DNA of 64,000 nt. Source: Paenalcaligenes hominis_A (GTDB lineage Bacteria > Pseudomonadota > Gammaproteobacteria > Burkholderiales > Burkholderiaceae_B). This document shows positions 44,201-51,755 of this stretch, in pieces (position 1 is the stretch's first letter; every line of letters starts with the position of its first letter). The translations under genes were made by a program, and so were the position numbers. The notes under the pieces are model-generated. The model had not been told where the DNA came from. It made no database searches and worked only from the letters and a program-made list of their open reading frames with translations. The stretch lies in contig NZ_JBGJKZ010000006.1 in NCBI RefSeq assembly GCF_041359055.1, forward strand, positions 136,706 through 200,705. The letters are read 5' to 3'.

Positions 44201-44295
44201 TGACTTAATGCTAAAAGCCCACTAAACACCATGGCAATGCACAATAAAGTGGTTGCCACGGGACGCATGATAAAAAGCGTTAACCAGCGTTTCAT
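41197..44295 (-). CDS. mdtC: RND multidrug efflux transporter, MdtC-like
   Basis: A 1032-residue inner-membrane proton/drug antiporter of the HAE-RND family. The N-terminus MKRWLTLFIMRPVATTLL and early segment PVAPLPQMDFPMISVSASLP resemble E. coli MdtC, as do SLPGASPETMASSVATPLE and VDVGGGSLPAVR. Twelve membrane helices and two large periplasmic loops are expected; VDDAIVVLESI near 400 carries the proton-relay aspartate pair. The start is ATG 44295, overlapping the MdtB-like stop (ATGA at 44292-44295); a frame from 44334 runs into the neighbour and is rejected. With the MdtB-like subunit it should form a B2C-type heterotrimer. Confidence 0.94.
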   Translation of the reverse strand: MKRWLTLFIMRPVATTLLCIAMVFSGLLALSQLPVAPLPQMDFPMISVSASLPGASPETMASSVATPLEQALGAISGLSEMSSRSSEGSTRITLMFELERDINEAARDVQAAINQAMPMMPSGMRGVPSYFKVNPNAAPIMVLAMTSPVATQGQLYDMATTIVAQKLAQVRGVGQVDVGGGSLPAVRISVNPQALAVAGLALDDIRTALNGANPLRPNGYVENDDEQWWLSTNRQMNQAQQIAPLIIGWNDNSAIRLQDVATVEDSVEDINNLGYVNNQEAVLLIVRRQADANIIETVEDIRARIPQLEAMLPSDVRLQVAQDRTPSIRATLAEAQTTLFIAVGLVVLVVLLFLRDWRAALIPAVAVPASLISTFALMYFFGFTLNTISLMALIVATGFVVDDAIVVLESIMRHLEQGFSPLRAAARGVRTVGFTVTAMSLSLVAVFIPLWLVGGLVGRLFKEFAVTLSVAVMISWLISLMLTPMMAAKLLRSRPQGVADRATHVLERALVKCGDYCSAVYRKTLTWALHYRFLTLLSLLATIALNGYLYVTVPKGLFPQQDTGQLMGFFRTDRGMSFEAMKPKLDTFRQIIQADPAVQNVAVFAGGRGGSNSSTILVELVPLDQRDVSALEVVARLRNQLQSEPGARLFLTPQQDIFVGGGLGRSGSYSYSLLGSELSVLKEWQPKVQRAMAELPELTDVDADSEDRGARIELVIDREKATSLGIDMALIASTLNSAFSQRQVGVVYGRLNQYYIVMGVEKRFSQDIEALQQLEVVTREGKRIPLSVFTHFEHGNAPLSVSHQGLFIAESVSFGLAEGVSLDQALRAIDEAMARISLPTHQIQAGYEGSARMMQQAIAQQPMLILAALAVMYIVLGMLYESYMHPLTILSTLPSAGIGALLALKLVNEEFSIIAMIGVFLLIGIVKKNAIMMVDYALHAQRDKGLSITDAAFEACMVRFRPIMMTTISAILGAVPLIIATGPGVEMRQPLGLTIVGGLLVSQLLTLYTTPVVYIYLERIAQFFRPMKKASV

Positions 44296-47200
44296 ACTCG
44301 GCTCTGCTTGTAAGCCTGCCAGCGTTGTGACCAACGATCAAAAAACAGATAGATCACAGGGGTAGTAAATAAGGTCAGCAACTGGCTACAGATCAACCCT
44401 CCCACCATTACCAAACCTAAAGGCTGACGCATTTCTGCCCCTGCCCCAGTGGCTAGCATTAAGGGAACAGCACTAAACAGGGCTGCAAATGTGGTCATCA
44501 ATATAGGACGGAAGCGCAAAAGCGCGGCCTGATAAATAGCAGTATGAGCAGGTAGTTTGTCTTTACGTTGTGCAACCAATGCAAAGTCAATCATCATAAT
44601 GGCATTTTTCTTGACTATACCGATCAACAAAATAATGCCAATTACCCCTACCATGTCTAACTCGCGCCCTGTTAGAAGTAAAGCCGCCAACGCCCCAATG
44701 GTGGCCGAAGGTAAAGTAGACAAAATGGTAACGGGATGAATATAACTTTCATACAAAATGCCCAGCACAATATACATAGTCAACACAGCCGCTAGCATCA
44801 ACCACAGCGTACTGGACAAAGAAGCCTCAAAGGCCTGCGCAGCCCCTAAAAACCGCAGCTCTGAAGACTCGGGAAGCTGAGCATCTATAGCGCTTTGTTG
44901 AATAGCATCTACCGCATCGGAAAGGGAATAGCCAGTTGCCACATTAAAAGAAAGCTGTGTGGCCGGAAACTGATCTAAGCGATCTATAGAAAGCTCTACA
45001 GGAGCCAACTGCATACTAGCCACCGTAGCCAATGGCACCACCTGACCACTGCGCGTAGGCAAATAAATAGACTGCAAACTATCAGGCGACTGCCTGAACT
45101 CGGGGGCTACCTCGAGCACCACGCGGTATTGAGCCGACTGGGTATAAATAGTGGAAATTAATCGCTGTCCAAACGCGTCATACAACACATCATCAATAGT
45201 GGCTTTGCTAATCCCAAGCCGTGCCGCAGCATCGCGGTCCACAGTAACCACCACTTGCTGACCACGCATTTGTAAATCAGTAGCCACCTCAGACAGCTGG
45301 GGCAGCTGCTGCAATTGCTCTGCCCAGTGAGGTGTCCAAGTATTCAATACAGTGGGGTCAGGATCAGACAAAGCCATCTGGTAAGCAGTGCGGCTGATTT
45401 GATCATCAACGGTGAGCTCTTGTACCGGCTGAAAATAAACGCGGAAATCAGGTTGATTACCAAAGCGGGCAGCAAGCTGCTCAATCACGGCTGGAGCCGT
45501 TATATTGCGCTGCGCGTGCGGTTTTAATGCAATCTGCATGCGACCTGTATTTAGCGTAGGGTTGCTGCCATCTACACCAATAAATGAAGTCACCGCCGCC
45601 ACATCGGGATGGTTAAGAATTTCGTCAGCGGCTGCGGTTTGTAAACGTGACATAGCACTAAAGGAAGCCGCCTGTGGCCCCTCGGTGATGGCTTGAATCA
45701 TACCAGTGTCTTGCTGCGGGAAAAAACCTTTGGGCACCATCAAATACATGCCCCCCGTTAAGACCAAAGTCGCCACCGCCACCCACAACGTTAGCCCTTG
45801 ACGCTTTAGCACCCACTGCAAACCATGCTCGTAAGAATGGGTTAAGGCCTGCATGGTACGGTCAGACCACTGCACAAATCGCCCTTGTTGTTGGGGCTGA
45901 TCGGCAGGAGCGCGCAAATAAAGCGCACACATCATGGGCGTTAAACTCAACGAGATAAATAGCGACAAAGAAATAGCAATAGCCAATGTAATCGCAAACT
46001 CTTGGAACAAACGCCCAATCACATCCGACATAAAGAGCAAAGGAATTAGCACAGCAATTAACGACACCGTCAGTGAAATTAAGGTGAAAGTAATTTGCTG
46101 AGCCCCTTTTAGGGCGGCCTGTAAAGGTTGCATACCCTCTTCGATGTAACGCGCAATGTTTTCAATCATCACAATCGCATCATCGACCACAAAACCCGTG
46201 GCAATAGTTAATGCCATGAGAGTTAAGTTATTAATACTAAACCCCCATAAAAACATAACGGCAAACGTACCCGCAATAGATAGCGGTACCACCACCGACG
46301 GAATAAACGTAGCAGTCCAGGTACGTAAGAACACAAACGTGACTAAAACCACTAAGGCAATAGCCATCAACATCTCGGTTTGAACCTGTTTTACTGAATC
46401 TCGAATAGTAAGCGTGCGGTCGGTGGCGACTTGAATATCCACCCCTGTCGGCAAAGAGCGTTGCAAACTGTCTAGCTGTTGCTTAATGCTTTCAGCAACC
46501 TCTATGACGTTAGCACCGGGCTGACGTTGTATATTTAATAGGATGGCGGGCTCTGAACCTATCCATGCTGCTTGCCGTAAATCTTCAGCGTCTTGAACTA
46601 CTGAAGCAATATCACCCAAGCGCAGTGGTGCCTCGTTCACATACTGAATAATCAGGTTTTCATAGTCCTCGACAGAGCGTAACTGCTCGTTGGCACTGAT
46701 GGTGGTGGAGCGTTTGGGGCCATCTAAACTGCCTTTGGGTTGGTTCACGTTCGCCCCTATCACTGCTTGACGTACCGCAGACAAAGCCACATTCCGTGCT
46801 GCCAAGGCTTGGGGGTTGACTTGAATTCGGACCGCTGGACGTTGTCCTCCAGCAATACTGACTAAACCCACACCCGCCACTTGTGACAGCTTTTGAGCCA
46901 CGCGCAAATCAATCAAATCACGCACTTGAGGCAAAGGGATAGTAGGCGAAGTTACTGCCAAGCTAATCACAGGCTGATCGGCTGGGTTTAACTTGTTGTA
47001 AAGCGGAGGCGATGGCAAATCGGAGGGCAGCATCGTCGAGGCGGCATTAATAGCGGCTTGAACCTCTTGTTCAGCAATAGCCAATGACAAGCCCAAATCA
47101 AACTGTAAGGTAATGCGTGATGCGCCGCCCGAGCTGCTTGAGCTCATTTGCGCTAAGCCGGGCATTTGCCCAAATTGACGCTCTAAAGGAGAAGTGACCA

Positions 47201-47384
47201 ACGAGGCCATCACGCTAGGGCTAGCCCCCGGGTATAGGGTGACGACTTGAATAGTAGGGTAATCCACCTGCGGTAGAGCTGCTACAGGCAAGCTTTTGTA
47301 CCCCAGTAAACCAGCTAATAGCAGAGCCACCATCGCTAGGGTGGTCGCCACAGGCCGTAGAATAAATATCCTAGAAATCGTCAC
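44292..47384 (-). CDS. mdtB: RND multidrug efflux transporter, MdtB-like
   Basis: The partner RND subunit, 1030 residues, starting GTG (MTISRIFILRPVATTLAMVA). The segment PVAALPQVDYPTIQVVTLYP and PLERQFGQMPGLAQMSSSSS follow E. coli MdtB closely. VDDAIVMIENIARYIE near 400 holds the aspartate pair of the proton path, and GIVKKNAIMMIDFAL lies in the C-terminal membrane half. It starts 18 bases after the membrane-fusion gene and is coupled to the MdtC-like gene by an ATGA overlap. Start: GTG 47384 fits the homologous N-terminus. Confidence 0.94.
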   Translation of the reverse strand: MTISRIFILRPVATTLAMVALLLAGLLGYKSLPVAALPQVDYPTIQVVTLYPGASPSVMASLVTSPLERQFGQMPGLAQMSSSSSGGASRITLQFDLGLSLAIAEQEVQAAINAASTMLPSDLPSPPLYNKLNPADQPVISLAVTSPTIPLPQVRDLIDLRVAQKLSQVAGVGLVSIAGGQRPAVRIQVNPQALAARNVALSAVRQAVIGANVNQPKGSLDGPKRSTTISANEQLRSVEDYENLIIQYVNEAPLRLGDIASVVQDAEDLRQAAWIGSEPAILLNIQRQPGANVIEVAESIKQQLDSLQRSLPTGVDIQVATDRTLTIRDSVKQVQTEMLMAIALVVLVTFVFLRTWTATFIPSVVVPLSIAGTFAVMFLWGFSINNLTLMALTIATGFVVDDAIVMIENIARYIEEGMQPLQAALKGAQQITFTLISLTVSLIAVLIPLLFMSDVIGRLFQEFAITLAIAISLSLFISLSLTPMMCALYLRAPADQPQQQGRFVQWSDRTMQALTHSYEHGLQWVLKRQGLTLWVAVATLVLTGGMYLMVPKGFFPQQDTGMIQAITEGPQAASFSAMSRLQTAAADEILNHPDVAAVTSFIGVDGSNPTLNTGRMQIALKPHAQRNITAPAVIEQLAARFGNQPDFRVYFQPVQELTVDDQISRTAYQMALSDPDPTVLNTWTPHWAEQLQQLPQLSEVATDLQMRGQQVVVTVDRDAAARLGISKATIDDVLYDAFGQRLISTIYTQSAQYRVVLEVAPEFRQSPDSLQSIYLPTRSGQVVPLATVASMQLAPVELSIDRLDQFPATQLSFNVATGYSLSDAVDAIQQSAIDAQLPESSELRFLGAAQAFEASLSSTLWLMLAAVLTMYIVLGILYESYIHPVTILSTLPSATIGALAALLLTGRELDMVGVIGIILLIGIVKKNAIMMIDFALVAQRKDKLPAHTAIYQAALLRFRPILMTTFAALFSAVPLMLATGAGAEMRQPLGLVMVGGLICSQLLTLFTTPVIYLFFDRWSQRWQAYKQSRV

Positions 47385-47402
47385 TGCTGCAGTACCTTAT
47401 GC

Positions 47403-48617
47403 TTAAGAGGCGCTAGGAGTGCGACTGCTGCCGCCCCCGTTCCGGCCATTTACCGTGCCGTTAATGGGTTCAACCTGGCTGCCCTCGCGCAGACGATCGG
47501 TGCCTTCGACCACCACCTTTTCGCCTAGCTCTAGCCCATCGGTAATGAGACTGCGCTCGTCTGTAGTAAGACCTACTGTGACTTTGCGAATAGCGACTTG
47601 GTTATCGTTGGACACCACATACACAAAATCGCCGATTGAGCCTGTTTGAATGGCCTCGCTAGGCACCACCAAACCATTGTGATTCGCTAATAACACACTG
47701 ACGCTCACAAACTGATTAGGAAACAATCGGTTGTCTAAATTCGGCATGGAGGCCTTCACACGAATCGTGCCGGTATCGAGATTAATCTGATTATCTACGG
47801 CCAAAATAGAGCCTGAGCTGACCAGTTTATTTTGGCGGTCGCTAACATAGACGCTTAATTCGCGTTCAAGCTGTAATCGTTCAAGTAAGCGCTGTAAATC
47901 GTTTTCGGGTAAAGCAAAACTGACGGCAATAGGTTGTGTTTGTGTGATCAGCACTAGCCCATCGGTATTGGCAGCAGAAATTAAATTGCCTTCATCGAGA
48001 TTACGTAAACCCAAACGCCCATTAATGGGTGAGGTGATTCGGGTATAACCTAGCTGCAATTGCGCATCATCCACTGCGGCTTGAGCAGACGTAACAGAGC
48101 CTTCAAACTGGCTGACTAGAGCACGCTGCGCATCGACTTGTTGCTTTGCTATGGATTGTTGCTTTTCAAGTTGTGTATAACGCGCTAAATCTGACTTGGC
48201 TTGGGTAAGTTGCGCTTGAATTTGACGTAGTTGGCCCTGAGCTTGATCAAGTTTAGCCTGATAAGGTCGGGGATCAATTTCAGCTAAGACCGCCCCTGCT
48301 TGTACAAACTGACCGTCTTTGAAGTTAAGTTTTACAAGTTCGCCTTCGACACGACTACGCACCACAACGGTATTAAAAGCTTGAACCGTACCTACCGCTT
48401 GAAGGCGCTCTTCGACCACCCCCATACTGACATCAGCAGTACGTACTGGTGTTTTTTGTCCACGCATCGCCATGCCCGCACGTGCGTTGTTTGAGCTAGA
48501 GTCTGTTGTCTTGTACTGCGACCATCCATACCAACCTGCGACCACCACTACAACTACCAACACCCAAAGCCAGACACGCGCTTTCTTTGGGGATACGTGG
48601 TCATTTTTTTCTGTCAT
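47403..48617 (-). CDS. mdtA: Efflux periplasmic adaptor (membrane fusion protein), MdtA-like
   Basis: A 404-residue adaptor that links the RND pump with the outer-membrane duct. An N-terminal membrane anchor is at about 14-31 (VWLWVLVVVVVVAGWYGW). The lipoyl halves, VVVRSRVEGELVKLNFKDGQ and ITSPINGRLGLRNLDEG, flank a coiled-coil hairpin (about 120-185, with ARYTQLEKQQSIAKQQVDAQ). A beta-barrel and a membrane-proximal domain follow. The C-terminal 20 residues are a Gly/Asn/Ser-rich tail. It is first in the order mdtA-mdtB-mdtC-outer membrane factor; no BaeSR-type two-component genes are adjacent. Confidence 0.93.
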   Translation of the reverse strand: MTEKNDHVSPKKARVWLWVLVVVVVVAGWYGWSQYKTTDSSSNNARAGMAMRGQKTPVRTADVSMGVVEERLQAVGTVQAFNTVVVRSRVEGELVKLNFKDGQFVQAGAVLAEIDPRPYQAKLDQAQGQLRQIQAQLTQAKSDLARYTQLEKQQSIAKQQVDAQRALVSQFEGSVTSAQAAVDDAQLQLGYTRITSPINGRLGLRNLDEGNLISAANTDGLVLITQTQPIAVSFALPENDLQRLLERLQLERELSVYVSDRQNKLVSSGSILAVDNQINLDTGTIRVKASMPNLDNRLFPNQFVSVSVLLANHNGLVVPSEAIQTGSIGDFVYVVSNDNQVAIRKVTVGLTTDERSLITDGLELGEKVVVEGTDRLREGSQVEPINGTVNGRNGGGSSRTPSAS

Positions 48618-48638
48618 GTATGAATTCTCCAGCCATAA

Positions 48639-49394
48639 TTAGCCCACATTACAACGTGCAATAGTAAAAGGTATGGTTTCTTTGACGGTCAAGGGCTTTT
48701 GTTCACCGTCATGACGAGAAAAACGCACTAAAATAACGTATTTATTGGCGCTCATTTCCGGAAACACTTCGTATTTTTCATCTACCCAGACGCGTAAAAG
48801 CTGAAAGCTTTTACCGCCTAGCATTTCTTGGTAAGACCCATCTGTAGCCATTTGCTCTGTGGTATCGCCTGCCCCCCGTAAAATACGTAAAATCAGACTA
48901 AGCGCATTAAACAACGGCATAAAACACGCCGACCAACCTGCGATGTCCGATTGACGCTTGGCAACGCTTTGCATTTGCCAACCATAAAAAGAAGGCATAT
49001 CGACTGGTGAAGACCCACCAGGCACCACAAGCCGACCACGCAAACTAGATAACCATTCGTTATTGCGTAGCTCTTGACCACTGCGACCCTGACTAGCTAA
49101 TGCGCTAGAAACGTCCTGAATCTCAGCCAGCATTTTATCGAGCATGGCGGCCGATACCTGCGGGTGTTCACGCAACGCCGCTAACGCCCCACGTTGGCGC
49201 TCTAGGTCTTGTAACACCATACCGCGCAAGTCAGATCGTTCGGTTACATCCAGTAAATCAAACAAGGTAACAATAGCCACCTGGTGCATATAACTATCTG
49301 CACCCTCAGTAAAATAAAACAAACGTTTAAATAAAGACTCTACACGTAAGAAAGTGCGTACTCGTTCGTTACAGGGGTATTCGTATAAAATCAC
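48639..49394 (-). CDS. zapD: Cell division protein ZapD
   Basis: Cytoplasmic protein that bundles FtsZ filaments (DUF1342/YacF). The 251-residue product begins MILYEYPCNERVRTFLRVES and continues LFKRLFYFTEG, the typical ZapD start. The helical domain (about 20-115) is followed by a beta-rich domain, with PSFYGWQMQ and FQLLRVWVDEKYEVFPEMSANKYVILVRF. It follows coaE by 47 bases, the conserved pilD-coaE-zapD order of betaproteobacteria. The yacG zinc-protein gene that often follows is absent here; the efflux operon follows instead. Confidence 0.95.
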   Translation of the reverse strand: MILYEYPCNERVRTFLRVESLFKRLFYFTEGADSYMHQVAIVTLFDLLDVTERSDLRGMVLQDLERQRGALAALREHPQVSAAMLDKMLAEIQDVSSALASQGRSGQELRNNEWLSSLRGRLVVPGGSSPVDMPSFYGWQMQSVAKRQSDIAGWSACFMPLFNALSLILRILRGAGDTTEQMATDGSYQEMLGGKSFQLLRVWVDEKYEVFPEMSANKYVILVRFSRHDGEQKPLTVKETIPFTIARCNVG

Positions 49395-49441
49395 GCAATA
49401 AAAACCCTAAATTGATTCATGTTTTGTTTGGCAAAATTAGC

Positions 49442-50050
49442 TTACAAGCCGAGCCATAGCTGATGCTTTAACTGGGTGCGTTCGGTCAGTTGCGCTACTG
49501 TGGTGTGTGCGTCATTAAGGATGACATCATCTGCCACAGCAAGACGCTGCGTTCTGGTGGCCTGAGCGTCCATGATACGCTTGATTTGGGCTACCGTCAG
49601 CCCGCTACGCTGCTGAACCCGAGCAATTTGAGTGGCCTCGTCGCAGTCCACTACACAGACTCGATCAAGATAAGAAGCCCACTGCCCTGACTCGACAAGT
49701 AAAGGTATAACCACTACAACATAACAACCTTGAGCTTGCTGTACTTGTCTAAATGTAAGATCTCTAATCAAAGGGTGCAAAATAGCCTGCAGCGCTTTGC
49801 GTTGTTTAGGCTGGTTAAAGACCAATTCGCGCATTTGATCGCGGCACATTGCCCCACTAGTAGTAATGAACTGCTCACCAAACTGCTGGCGAATGGGATC
49901 AATGGCCGCCCCATTGGGCGCGGTTAATTGATGAGCAATGACATCGGTATCTACTACAGTAGCCCCCCATTGCTCTAGCAGCGTCGCTACAAAGGACTTG
50001 CCTGAACCAATACCCCCAGTTAAGCCGATCTTTAGTCGTTTTTGGGTCAT
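49442..50050 (-). CDS. coaE: Dephospho-CoA kinase
   Basis: Last enzyme of coenzyme A synthesis; it phosphorylates the 3'-hydroxyl of dephospho-CoA with ATP. The 202-residue protein has the P-loop GGIGSGKS at 12-19, VVDTDVIAHQLTAPNGAA in the substrate-binding region, and HPLIRDLTFRQV. These are CoaE marks and the length is normal. The start is ATG 50050; a longer frame to 50110 would overlap the prepilin peptidase gene by 47 bases and adds non-conserved residues, so it is rejected. It lies 13 bases after the peptidase gene. Confidence 0.95.
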   Translation of the reverse strand: MTQKRLKIGLTGGIGSGKSFVATLLEQWGATVVDTDVIAHQLTAPNGAAIDPIRQQFGEQFITTSGAMCRDQMRELVFNQPKQRKALQAILHPLIRDLTFRQVQQAQGCYVVVVIPLLVESGQWASYLDRVCVVDCDEATQIARVQQRSGLTVAQIKRIMDAQATRTQRLAVADDVILNDAHTTVAQLTERTQLKHQLWLGL

Positions 50051-50063
50051 AGATGTTAAATCG

Positions 50064-50765
50064 TTATAAAACAAATGAATGGGGGCACCACCACACCAGC
50101 CAACTAGCACTAACTAAATAGGGGCCGAACGCACAGGATCCGGTAGGACGCCACGAGCCTTGTTTATAAACCTGAGTTAAAAAACACAGCACACAGGCCA
50201 AACACAACACATACAGCAGCGCACTGGCACCTAACCAAGGTGTTATGGCAACCAATAATTTAACATCACCCAGCCCAACTAGGGGCAAAGCAAAACATAA
50301 TTTTCCAAAGAACTGAATCAAACGCCCGCTTAAATACACACCGCTTGTGGCCCAGAGCGTGGTGGTAAGTAGTTCAGGGGTTTTTATGCTGAGCTGAAGC
50401 AACCCCCACCATAGCAAGGTTTGGGTAAATACATCAGGTAACAACAAACAGCTGTAATCAATACGAGCAAGTAGCCACAATAAACCAAACCATATGAACA
50501 AATCATGAATGGAATACGTCCAAGCCCCAGCAATTTGTGTCACATGCAGATAAGACAGCGCCCAAAACACCCCAAAACTCAAAGCAGTGCTTATATACTG
50601 CATAGTAATAGCAGAGCTAGGTGCATGGTATACGCAATGCCACCATAACGTTTCATCTGCCCAGGCTCCGGCCTGCACCTGAGCGGAATAATACGGAATC
50701 ACCGTAAAATACATATGCGTCAACAGCAAGCTTCCTAGGCCAATATATAATGCATTGAAATACAT
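50064..50765 (-). CDS. Prepilin peptidase (A24)-like membrane protein without the methylase domain
   Basis: A 233-residue polytopic membrane protein with the two aspartate motifs of type IV prepilin peptidases: RIDYSCLLLPD with Asp103 and GLGDVKLL with Asp167. These fit the PilD peptidase half. The N-terminal part has no paired CxxC zinc motifs and no methylase loop, so it is shorter than the usual 270-290 residues and would cut but probably not N-methylate prepilins. Its position before coaE and zapD matches the usual pilD locus, but pilB and pilC are missing upstream, where a divergent lipoprotein gene sits. AAGGTAAAGT precedes the ATG at 50765. Confidence 0.75.
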   Translation of the reverse strand: MYFNALYIGLGSLLLTHMYFTVIPYYSAQVQAGAWADETLWWHCVYHAPSSAITMQYISTALSFGVFWALSYLHVTQIAGAWTYSIHDLFIWFGLLWLLARIDYSCLLLPDVFTQTLLWWGLLQLSIKTPELLTTTLWATSGVYLSGRLIQFFGKLCFALPLVGLGDVKLLVAITPWLGASALLYVLCLACVLCFLTQVYKQGSWRPTGSCAFGPYLVSASWLVWWCPHSFVL

Positions 50766-50798
50766 ACTTTACCTTTTTGTTCCCCAAGGAGCTTTCTG

Positions 50799-51428
50799 AT
50801 GAAACTTCGCATCACTCGCCCTCTGGCTTCGCTTTCTGCCGTGCTGCTAGTCGGGCTGGTTGCAGGCTGTGCCCAACCCCCAACTCAACAGCATTCAGGA
50901 CGCGCTAGCACCCTAACCGACGCCCAAGAAAAAGCACGGGGTCAACGCGATGGTTCCAAAAACAAAGGGGCGTCTCAGGTTGCAATTGGCTTTGGTGATA
51001 AAGGCAATATGGCACATACAACCGACTTACCTAAAGGGGGCATTCGCGAAATCTACGAAGCCAAAACCTTTTTAGGTACTATTTCTTGTGCGGCGACCCA
51101 AGTCAATTGTTCCCCCATTCAATTTACCGTCACTCTTAGCCCAAGCGGCGCTTGGCGTATGCGTGCCACGGAAGCATCTACCGCTGCTGGCAAGGCCGCA
51201 GTAGCTCAGGGCTGCTGGCATCAAATTGGCACCGAGCCCACCCGTATTTTGTTAGAAACCATGCAAGAAACGGTATTAGCTGACCTAAGCTTTGTTCACG
51301 ATCAACAGCTACGCGTCAATGTGTTTAATTACGTTACCCCTACTCTAGAGACTCATTTAAGCAGGCAACAGGACATTGATGGCATTGACGAGCTACAAAA
51401 CCAAACGGGTCCAGTATGTCGTTCCTGA
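50799..51428 (+). CDS. Hypothetical lipoprotein
   Basis: A 209-residue predicted lipoprotein with signal and lipobox LVAGC (Cys24). A hydrophilic Gln/Lys-rich stretch follows, then a beta-rich core (about 85-195) with four cysteines (CAATQVNC at 99-106, then GCWHQ and the C-terminal VCRS). The segment FLGTISCAATQVNC resembles the start of NlpE/META-like domains only weakly. I do not recognise the family. AAGGAGC precedes the ATG. It is divergent from the prepilin-peptidase-like gene (33 bases apart), and its last 76 bases overlap the convergent LuxR-type gene. Confidence 0.65.
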   Translation: MKLRITRPLASLSAVLLVGLVAGCAQPPTQQHSGRASTLTDAQEKARGQRDGSKNKGASQVAIGFGDKGNMAHTTDLPKGGIREIYEAKTFLGTISCAATQVNCSPIQFTVTLSPSGAWRMRATEASTAAGKAAVAQGCWHQIGTEPTRILLETMQETVLADLSFVHDQQLRVNVFNYVTPTLETHLSRQQDIDGIDELQNQTGPVCRS

Positions 51429-51643
51429 TCCACTCTAGAGCGATTCGCTTCCAGCAACTGCACAAGCTCTAATGCATTACGAACACGAAGCTTTTGAAAT
51501 AAGTTAGCTCGATGGGCTTCCACCGTACGCTGTGAAACAAACAAATCACCAGCAATACGTTTATTTGCTTTGCCCAGCACTATTTCAGTGGAAACCTGTT
51601 GTTCCATAGGCGTCAAAGCACTAACTAAAACAGCGGCAAACAT
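51353..51643 (-). CDS. Stand-alone LuxR-type HTH protein
   Basis: A 96-residue protein that is almost entirely a GerE/LuxR DNA-binding domain (about 10-66): LTPMEQQVSTEIVLGKANKR, then IAGDLFVSQRTVEAHRANLFQKL and RVRNALELVQLL. There is no receiver or sensor domain, and an in-frame stop closes the frame seven codons before the ATG, so it is not simply a cut-down response regulator at this start. The ATG has a perfect AAGGAGG seven T residues upstream, but that sequence lies in a 17-bp hairpin (51644-51697). The C-terminal 25 residues overlap the convergent lipoprotein gene and may be non-essential. It follows panC by 112 bases. Confidence 0.65.
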   Translation of the reverse strand: MFAAVLVSALTPMEQQVSTEIVLGKANKRIAGDLFVSQRTVEAHRANLFQKLRVRNALELVQLLEANRSRVDQERHTGPVWFCSSSMPSMSCCLLK

Positions 51644-51697
51644 AAAAAAACTCCTCCTTAATACTTAGCAATAGCTATTTTAAGGAGGAGTTTTTTT
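51644..51697. terminator. Perfect 17-bp hairpin: bidirectional terminator overlapping the LuxR-gene ribosome-binding site
   Basis: Left arm A7-CTCCTCCTTA (51644-51660) is an exact inverse of TAAGGAGGAG-T7 (51681-51697). The 20-base loop holds another small dyad (TAGC at 51666-51669 with GCTA at 51674-51677). On plus it could end the lipoprotein transcript; on minus it could end panC. On minus the right-hand side is AAGGAGGAG-T7-ATG, so it also contains the Shine-Dalgarno of the LuxR gene. Confidence 0.8.
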
Positions 51698-51755
51698 ATT
51701 GATAAGCTCTCAATTGTTGCGGCGTATAAACCCGTAGTGAGAGAAACAGCAAGCT

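Noticed and set aside
50050..50110. Longer coaE starting inside the prepilin-peptidase-like gene
   Set aside because: The extra residues (LVGWCGGAPIHLF) come from the neighbour's codons and are not part of the kinase fold, which begins right after Met at 50050.
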